From positions 1-11,510 of the forward strand of contig JAAFHQ010000103.1 of assembly GCA_013298445.1 (NCBI GenBank): a stretch of DNA of 11,510 bases, written 5' to 3'. Source of the DNA: Chitinophagales bacterium. Lineage in GTDB: Bacteria; Bacteroidota; Bacteroidia; Chitinophagales; Saprospiraceae. The notes under the pieces are model-generated. The model had not been told where the DNA came from. It was given only the letters and a program-made list of their open reading frames with translations, and made no database searches. Position numbers and translations under genes: made by a program. Positions 7,144-11,510 of this stretch are shown here, one piece after another; the first letter of the stretch is position 1; each line of letters begins with the position of its first letter.

Positions 7144-7188
7144 AAATAAACTGCACTAACTTGGAACTTGGTGCAGTTTATTTTTTTT
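7144..7188 (+). terminator. Strong intrinsic terminator downstream of the PAP2 gene
   Basis: A 13-bp perfect stem, AAATAAACTGCAC (7144-7156) with GTGCAGTTTATTT (7171-7183), has a 14-nt loop and runs into an eight-T tract (7181-7188). The T tract lies on the right, so it stops plus-strand transcription coming from the PAP2 gene before rdgB. Confidence 0.85.
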
Positions 7189-7198
7189 AATTACCTTG
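7168..7198 (+). promoter_or_regulatory. Possible promoter of the rdgB operon, overlapping the terminator
   Basis: A TTG at 7168-7170 and TACCTTG at 7192-7198 are 21 bases apart, an imperfect match to the Bacteroidota TTG / TAnnTTTG promoter. It lies about 20 bases before the rdgB ATG and would overlap the right arm of the preceding terminator. Something must drive rdgB from this short gap, but the exact boxes are uncertain. Confidence 0.22.
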
Positions 7199-7217
7199 AC
7201 TGCGCAAATAAACCGCC

Positions 7218-7796
7218 ATGAAAACCTTGATTTTTGCCTCCGCAAACCCCAATAAAATCCGCGAAGTACGCGAAATGCTCGACGGCTTGTACGAAGTCAA
7301 AGGCCTGCACGACATCGCTTGTACGGAAGACATTCCCGAAACTGCAGACACCATTGAAGGCAATGCCTTGCTAAAAGCCCGTTATGTGGTGGAACATTAC
7401 GGACTGAACTGTTTTTCGGAAGACACTGGCCTCGAAGTCACTGCCCTTGGTGGTGCCCCGGGCGTCCATAGCGCCCGTTATTCAGGCGAGGACCGTGACC
7501 CTCAGGCAAATATTGATTTGTTGCAAAAAAATCTGGAGCCTCACGCCGACCGCAGCGCTCGTTTCAAAACCGTCATTGCCTTGGTGCTGGATGGACAGGA
7601 GTACTTGTTTGAAGGTTTGGTGTACGGTCAAATTCGCAAGGAACAATACGGTGAAGGAGGTTTTGGCTACGATCCTATTTTTGTACCAGATGGCTATCAA
7701 GTGAGTTTTGCTGAAATGGACAAAAATGAAAAAAATGCCATCAGTCATCGAGGTAGAGCAGTGCAAAAACTCCTGGATTTTTTGAAGGAAGGCTGA
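7218..7796 (+). CDS. rdgB: RdgB/HAM1 family XTP/dITP pyrophosphatase
   Basis: A 192-residue cytoplasmic nucleotide-pool sanitising enzyme that hydrolyses non-canonical purine triphosphates (dITP, XTP, ITP) to the monophosphate plus pyrophosphate, keeping deaminated bases out of DNA and RNA. The family motifs are complete: SAN-x-x-K-x-x-E at 8-16, SEDTGLEV at 67-74 with Asp69 as the likely catalytic/metal residue, GGAPGVHSARYSG at 78-90, GGFGYDPIFVP at 147-157 and ISHRGRA at 175-181. Length is normal for the family. The ATG at 7218 directly begins the conserved first strand (KTLIFASAN). Its TGA overlaps the ATG of the response regulator gene by one base (TGATG at 7794-7798), so the two are probably translationally coupled as the first genes of a three-gene operon. 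Confidence 0.96.
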   Translation: MKTLIFASANPNKIREVREMLDGLYEVKGLHDIACTEDIPETADTIEGNALLKARYVVEHYGLNCFSEDTGLEVTALGGAPGVHSARYSGEDRDPQANIDLLQKNLEPHADRSARFKTVIALVLDGQEYLFEGLVYGQIRKEQYGEGGFGYDPIFVPDGYQVSFAEMDKNEKNAISHRGRAVQKLLDFLKEG

Positions 7797-8509
7797 TGAA
7801 ACCAAGTTACCGCTGCCTGATTCTGGAAGATGAACCGCCCGCCGCCAGGGTACTCTTGCGCTATCTGCAGGACTATCCAGAATGGACTTGCATGGGTGTA
7901 CACCATTCCCCAAAAACGTCAATGGCGGTGCTGGAAGCAGATGCCCCAGATTTGTTGTTTTTAGACATTCATCTACCCGACATTAGTGGTTTGAATGTAC
8001 TTCGCCAATTGCAGCATCCCCCCATGGTTGTGTTTACTACCGCTTATCCTCAGTATGCAGTAGAGGGCTTTGAATTGGCGGCGCTGGATTACCTGTTAAA
8101 ACCCATTTCCCCCGAACGGTTTCAAAAAGCCATGGAGCGGGCATTGGAACGTTTGGAGCAGGAACGGATTTTGGAAAAAACCGGACAAGACAGCGGATTT
8201 TTGAGCATTCGAGCGGACCGGAAAGTACACCGTTTGCCTTTTCAGCGCATTTTGTACCTGCAAGCTTTGGATGACTACGTTAAAATCATCAGCACCGAAG
8301 GCAGCCTTTTACCCAAAATAACCCTGTCACAATTGGAAAAGGAATTGCCAGAGCAGCTCTTTTTGCGCATTCACCGCTCGTACATTGTAAACCTTAAATT
8401 TTTGCAAAGCTACGATCAACAAGAAATTAGCATCGCCGATCGCAAGTTGCCAATCGGGAAATCCTTTCGGGAATTGGTAAGCGCTCGATTAAAACATATT
8501 GAATTTTAA
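7796..8509 (+). CDS. LytTR-type response regulator (REC + LytTR DNA-binding)
   Basis: A 237-residue two-component response regulator of the LytR/AlgR class. The receiver domain covers about 5-122, with the acidic cluster Glu11-Asp12, phospho-acceptor Asp57 (FLDIHLP), Thr82 (FTTAY) and Lys102 (LLKP). The LytTR DNA-binding domain covers about 136-235, with the FLSIRADRKVHRL opening, ILYLQALDDYVKI, and the FLRIHRSYIVNL and ISIADRKLPIGKSF signatures. In Bacteroidota such regulators usually pair with a membrane LytS/YehU-type (His_kinase PF06580) sensor kinase encoded next to them; none is present here. The gene is instead coupled to rdgB upstream by a one-base overlap and followed after 4 bases by a GNAT gene. 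It is thus an orphan regulator within the window, and its targets and signal are unknown. Confidence 0.94.
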   Translation: MKPSYRCLILEDEPPAARVLLRYLQDYPEWTCMGVHHSPKTSMAVLEADAPDLLFLDIHLPDISGLNVLRQLQHPPMVVFTTAYPQYAVEGFELAALDYLLKPISPERFQKAMERALERLEQERILEKTGQDSGFLSIRADRKVHRLPFQRILYLQALDDYVKIISTEGSLLPKITLSQLEKELPEQLFLRIHRSYIVNLKFLQSYDQQEISIADRKLPIGKSFRELVSARLKHIEF

Positions 8510-8513
8510 AATT

Positions 8514-9044
8514 ATGCCTGAAATCCTTCAAACCCAGCGCCTGATTTTGCGAAAATTGAGCTTGGATGATACTGAGTTTATCATCGAATTGGTCAATAGC
8601 CCCGGGTGGTTACAATACATTGGCTACCGCAATATCCATACCACGGAAGATGCCATCAGATACCTCGTGGATGGACCGCTTAAAAGTTACGAGCAACATG
8701 GCTTCGGGCTTTTGTTGATTCAACTCAAAACGACAGAAGCACCCATTGGGATGTGTGGTTTGCTCAAACGAGACACCCTCCCCCTACCAGATTTAGGTTA
8801 TGCCTTATTGCCTGCTTATGAAGGAAAAGGATACATTACTGAAGCCACCAGTGCATACCTCGCTTATATTGAGCAGCAGTTGCAAATTGAAAAATTGATG
8901 GCCATTACCAACCTGGACAATGAAAAATCTATTCGGGTTTTGGAAAAACTGCACTTCGTTTTCGAACGCTACATGAACATGTCTAGTGATGATCATCCTG
9001 TGCGTTTGTTTAGTTGGACTGCACCGAATTTACCCGAAAAATAG
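8514..9044 (+). CDS. GNAT family N-acetyltransferase, RimJ/RimL-like
   Basis: A 176-residue acetyl-CoA-dependent acyltransferase of the Acetyltransf_3 (RimJ/RimL) type. I use the ATG at 8514; an in-frame TTG at 8499 would overlap the regulator gene and adds only five residues. Family signs are the opening LQTQRLILRKLS (5-16), the acetyl-CoA binding motif A around LGYALLPAYEGKGYITEA (94-111, with the E-G-K-G-Y loop) and the closing TNLDNEKSIRVLEKLHF (132-148). Family members acetylate ribosomal-protein N-termini, amino acids, antibiotics or other small amines; the substrate cannot be read here. It starts 4 bases after the response regulator stop, so it is the third gene of the rdgB operon. An AT-rich hairpin with a T run follows the stop. 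Confidence 0.92.
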   Translation: MPEILQTQRLILRKLSLDDTEFIIELVNSPGWLQYIGYRNIHTTEDAIRYLVDGPLKSYEQHGFGLLLIQLKTTEAPIGMCGLLKRDTLPLPDLGYALLPAYEGKGYITEATSAYLAYIEQQLQIEKLMAITNLDNEKSIRVLEKLHFVFERYMNMSSDDHPVRLFSWTAPNLPEK

Positions 9045-9048
9045 ACAC

Positions 9049-9084
9049 TGAAATTAACTGTAAATTAAACATTTCATCTTTTTT
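9049..9084 (+). terminator. Weak candidate terminator after the GNAT gene
   Basis: Five bases after the GNAT stop, TGAAAT (9049-9054) can pair with ATTTCA (9071-9076), and a T run follows (9079-9084). The stem is short and AT-rich and the loop is 16 nt, possibly with inner TTAA/TTAA pairing. Position and polarity are right but the structure is weak. The rest of the gap to the next gene (9085-9257) is AT-rich, with no other convincing feature beyond two small stem-loops (9176-9202 and 9234-9252). Confidence 0.35.
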
Positions 9085-9257
9085 GAACTTTTCTGTAATT
9101 ATTTGCATTATTCTGCAACCAATTGGGCTGTTGACTCGTCTTTCCTTTTATACGGTTCAAGACGATAATTCAACACTTCAGTCGATTAAACCAGACTGCA
9201 AGTAGAAAAAGACCTAATTTCGTTCCCGAAACCACAACTCAATTTAAGTTGTACATT

Positions 9258-9491
9258 ATGAAAAGGAAATTGATACTCAAGACTGCATTTTTTAGCTTCA
9301 TTGCCTTCGGCGGTTTGTACTCCTTTTTGTACCTCAATACGGTTGCCAAATCTTCAGGAGACAGCCAGATGCTTCAATTTGGTGAAAAGCAAATCATGGA
9401 GCAGATTGATGATCTCGAAGAGAAAAAAATCCTCCCTGAAGTATTTTTATTGGAAAAACTGATTGAGGTGGGCAAAAGCCTCATCCCCTAA
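9258..9491 (+). CDS. Small exported or membrane-anchored protein, function unknown
   Basis: A 77-residue protein that I do not recognise. The ATG at 9258 is preferred over an in-frame TTG at 9249, which sits inside a small hairpin (ACAACT / AGTTGT, 9234-9252). Residues 1-5 are basic (MKRKL), 6-27 are hydrophobic (around TAFFSFIAFGG and YSFLYL), and the rest is charged, with an acidic patch (QIDDLEEKK) and an amphipathic C-terminal helix ending in KSLIP. This suggests either an uncleaved N-terminal anchor with a small periplasmic tail or a secreted peptide. The base composition and codon use look like those of its neighbours, and the clear hydrophobic/charged layout argues that it is a real gene. 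It stands alone: 213 bp after the GNAT gene and 87 bp before the SDR gene, same strand. No catalytic motif or Cys is seen. Confidence 0.65.
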   Translation: MKRKLILKTAFFSFIAFGGLYSFLYLNTVAKSSGDSQMLQFGEKQIMEQIDDLEEKKILPEVFLLEKLIEVGKSLIP

Positions 9492-9578
9492 GGTTTTTTC
9501 TTTCACTGGTGTTTTCTTTTTTTCCTTAGCCAATCTTCGCTACTTTGTGACATGAATTGAATCGCAAACCGCTCACTC

Positions 9579-10340
9579 ATGTCGCAAAATCCCTTTCGCC
9601 TCGATGGCCGTGTAGCCATCATCACAGGTGCCAGTAAAGGCATCGGAGCTTCAATTGCTCAAACTTTCGCTGCAAATGGTGCCAAAGTAGTTGTCAGCAG
9701 CCGCAAACAGGCTGCGGTAGATGAAGTTGTTGCCGAAATTCAGGCAGCAGGAGGCGAAGCATTGGCCGTTGCTGCCCATGTAGGGGATACCCAAGCCCTG
9801 GATAACCTCGTTAAACTCGCCATCGAACATTACGGCAGGATCGATATTTTGGTCAACAATGCGGCAACCAATCCCGTTTTTGGCCCGCTGGAAGACAGTG
9901 TAGACGCCATGGATAAAATCATGCAGATCAACGTCAAAGCACCTCTCGAACTCGCCAAATTTGCCCTGCCTTACCTCAAAGCCCAATCCAATAGTGCCAT
10001 CATCAACATCAGTAGTGTGGAAGCATTTATTGCGACCGAAGGTCTGGGCTGTTACAGCGTGAGCAAAGCCGCTTTAAACATGCTGACCAAATCGATGGCC
10101 AAAGAATGGGGAAAATATGGCATCCGGGCAAATGCCATCTGCCCGGGCTTGATCAAAACCAAGTTTAGCGAAGCCCTGTGGTCCAATGAAGCTATGCTGA
10201 AGTATTACCTCAAACAAACGCCGCTTGGTCGTATCGGAGAGCCACAGGAAATTGCAAACCTGGCGCTTTTTTTGGCCTCAGACGCTTCCACCTATTCCAC
10301 TGGTGCGATGTTTATGGCAGATGGGGGGATTTTGCAATAA
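9579..10340 (+). CDS. SDR family oxidoreductase, NADP-type, DHRS4/FabG-like
   Basis: A 253-residue complete classical short-chain dehydrogenase/reductase. TGASKGIG lies at 16-23. Ser-Ser-Arg at 40-42 after the second strand is the usual sign of NADP(H) preference, in contrast to the Asp-type SDR at the left edge of the window. NNAAT is at 93-97 (the NAATNPVFGP form is common in DHRS4-like members), tetrad Asn118 (INVK), Ser146, Tyr159 and Lys163 (CYSVSKAA) with Ser-Tyr spacing of 13, and the ICPGLIKT loop at 187-194. All catalytic residues are present. The substrate is unknown; with a LacI-type repressor 10 bases downstream, a sugar, sugar-acid or polyol oxidoreduction is a reasonable inference. 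A TACTTTG element at 9541-9547 resembles a Bacteroidota -7 box, and a GCAAAC half-operator lies at 9564-9569, just before the start. Confidence 0.94.
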   Translation: MSQNPFRLDGRVAIITGASKGIGASIAQTFAANGAKVVVSSRKQAAVDEVVAEIQAAGGEALAVAAHVGDTQALDNLVKLAIEHYGRIDILVNNAATNPVFGPLEDSVDAMDKIMQINVKAPLELAKFALPYLKAQSNSAIINISSVEAFIATEGLGCYSVSKAALNMLTKSMAKEWGKYGIRANAICPGLIKTKFSEALWSNEAMLKYYLKQTPLGRIGEPQEIANLALFLASDASTYSTGAMFMADGGILQ

Positions 10341-10350
10341 TCGTTTGAGA

Positions 10351-11376
10351 ATGGATAACAAAAATCCGGTCACCATAAAAGACATCGCCAAAAAGTTTAA
10401 GTGCTCTCCTTCCACGGTATCGCGAGCTTTGAACAACCATCCGCTGATCAATGAAGATACCAGGCGGAACATCCAGGATTATGCCCAAAAAGTGAACTAT
10501 CAGCGCAATTCCGTCTCCTTGAGCTTACGGAATAAAAAATCAGCAACTTTAGGGGTGATTGTGCCAACCCTCAATCATTTTCATGAAACCGCAATGATTG
10601 AAGGCTTGCAAAGTATTTTGCAGGTCCACGGTTACATGTTGGCGATTTGTGTGACCAATGAGAGTTACCTCCTTGAAAAACAATACATTGATAAGTTGTT
10701 GGCCAATAGGGTAGAGGGCGTTTTTTTATCCGTATCCCAGGAAACCTACGATTCGGGGCATTATGAACACCTGGATGACATGAGCCGGAGGAACATTCCC
10801 CTTATTTTTATTGACCGAGAGTACGATGGGGTGCCAACTAGTAGCATCACTGTTGATGATTATTTGGGCGCATTCGCTGCCACCGAACACCTGATCCAGA
10901 GAGGCTGTCGCCGCATCGCACATTTGAAAGGCCCAAACGGGCTGGCGGTATCCGAGCAGCGATACAGGGGCTACAAAGAATGTTTGGCTAAACATTCACT
11001 GGATTTTAACGAAGAATTGATTGCGACGACCAATTTTAAAGCCGATAGTGCAATTGTTCCCATGCGTCGATTGATGTCCTTGAACAAGCCCCCCGACGGA
11101 GTTTTTGGGGTGAATGACTACGTTTCGATCGCGGCCATGCAAGTCATTCTAGACATGGGTTTTTCCATTCCTGCCCAGGTAGCAGTAGTTGGCTTTGACA
11201 ACTCACCTTTTTCGGCTTATGTCAATCCATCCTTGTCATCGGTCAATCGCTCCAGCAAGATATTGGGCGAGGAAGCTGCCCGTCTATTTTTGAACAATAT
11301 GGAAGGATATACCCAGCAAAAAGAGCATATTATTTTGCCTCCTGAGCTAATTATTAGAGATTCTACTTTAAGGTAA
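10351..11376 (+). CDS. LacI family transcriptional repressor
   Basis: A 341-residue LacI/GalR-family DNA-binding repressor, normal length. The ATG at 10351 is chosen because it lies 10 bases after the SDR stop and just before the conserved VTIKDIAKKFKCSPSTVSRALNNHP helix-turn-helix (7-31). The frame stays open upstream to 10225, but only inside the SDR gene. The hinge helix is at about 51-61, with the intercalating-leucine position in SLSLR (Leu59). The periplasmic-binding-protein-like effector domain runs about 66-330, with TLGVIVPTLNHF at 66-77, VEGVFLSVS at 121-129, PLIFIDREYD at 150-159, the ITVDDYLGAFAATEHLIQRGCRRIAHL stretch and DGVFGVNDYVSIAAMQ. The effector is probably a sugar or sugar acid. 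It is co-transcribed with the SDR, and a canonical LacI-family operator follows it at 11408-11421. Confidence 0.95.
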   Translation: MDNKNPVTIKDIAKKFKCSPSTVSRALNNHPLINEDTRRNIQDYAQKVNYQRNSVSLSLRNKKSATLGVIVPTLNHFHETAMIEGLQSILQVHGYMLAICVTNESYLLEKQYIDKLLANRVEGVFLSVSQETYDSGHYEHLDDMSRRNIPLIFIDREYDGVPTSSITVDDYLGAFAATEHLIQRGCRRIAHLKGPNGLAVSEQRYRGYKECLAKHSLDFNEELIATTNFKADSAIVPMRRLMSLNKPPDGVFGVNDYVSIAAMQVILDMGFSIPAQVAVVGFDNSPFSAYVNPSLSSVNRSSKILGEEAARLFLNNMEGYTQQKEHIILPPELIIRDSTLR

Positions 11377-11391
11377 ATTGAGGACTTTTCC

Positions 11392-11492
11392 CTGAGTGAT
11401 TAATTTTTGCAAACGTTTGCATCGAATCCTGGCACCCAAGCTAGGGTATAAGTAGTATCTTTAAGTCCTTAGTTTACATTCCAATCACTCAG
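11392..11492. repeat. 10-bp exact inverted repeat flanking the operator region
   Basis: CTGAGTGATT at 11392-11401 is the exact reverse complement of AATCACTCAG at 11483-11492, with an 81-bp interval that contains the operator. It could form a long-range loop or be a second regulator's split site, but 10 bp can also arise by chance. No terminator hairpin with a T run is visible after the LacI stop. Confidence 0.4.
11408..11421. promoter_or_regulatory. LacI/GalR-family operator, perfect 14-bp palindrome
   Basis: TGCAAACGTTTGCA is a perfect palindrome with the central CG step and the AAACGTTT core typical of LacI/GalR/PurR-type operators. It starts 31 bases after the LacI gene's stop. The following 89 bases to the window edge are non-coding, with promoter-like TATCTTTA at about 11456-11463. 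The likely reading is that the neighbouring repressor binds here to control the next rightward operon outside the window. Confidence 0.8.
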
Positions 11493-11510
11493 ATCAAACA
11501 GTAATAGCAA

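Noticed and set aside
9014..9205. 63-codon open frame starting at TTG and overlapping the GNAT 3' end
   Set aside because: It has a non-ATG start inside the GNAT gene, low-complexity AT-driven composition in the gap and no recognisable features; it is most likely chance.
10225..10350. Upstream extension of the LacI-family gene
   Set aside because: It lies wholly inside the SDR gene in another frame and precedes the usual N-terminal helix-turn-helix; the ATG at 10351 is correct.

Overview
The window looks like chromosomal DNA from a Bacteroidota bacterium, and a Saprospiria-type genome (Haliscomenobacter/Lewinella-like) would fit. This is inferred from gene content (exported GH42, YceI, a lipoprotein serine hydrolase, a LytTR response regulator, a vanadium-haloperoxidase-like PAP2 protein), from mid-range GC with AT-rich gaps, from the lack of strong Shine-Dalgarno sequences, and from promoter-like TAnnTTTG boxes. 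No sequence search was possible, so the taxon is a guess. I see no rRNA, tRNA, CRISPR array, transposase, phage gene or integrase.

Left half (1-5436), all on the minus strand. From right to left: a secreted GH42 beta-galactosidase; a secreted YceI lipocalin-like protein closed by an AT-rich terminator hairpin; an exported beta-rich protein of unknown function that overlaps a lipoprotein serine hydrolase (class C beta-lactamase fold) by ATGA; and a short-chain dehydrogenase that runs off the left edge. Apart from the last, these proteins act in the envelope.

Middle (5437-7217). A 278-bp divergent gap separates the GH42 gene from a rightward gene for a secreted PAP2/vanadium-haloperoxidase-like protein. 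Its two halves carry matching motifs, but only the C-terminal half has a complete active site. A 111-bp near-perfect inverted repeat starts at its stop codon and is followed by a strong intrinsic terminator.

Right half (7218-11510), all on the plus strand. A tight three-gene operon encodes RdgB (XTP/dITP pyrophosphatase), a LytTR response regulator and a GNAT acetyltransferase. A small membrane-anchored or exported protein of unknown function follows. Then an SDR dehydrogenase and a LacI-family repressor form a two-gene unit. About 30 bp after the repressor lies a perfect 14-bp LacI/GalR-type operator, TGCAAACGTTTGCA. It most likely controls genes beyond the right edge, so the SDR and repressor are probably the start of a sugar- or sugar-acid-catabolic locus.

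I found no convincing undescribed multi-gene system. The best leads are the inverted-repeat element at 7032-7142, the half-degenerate duplicated PAP2 protein, and the repressor/operator arrangement at the right edge.
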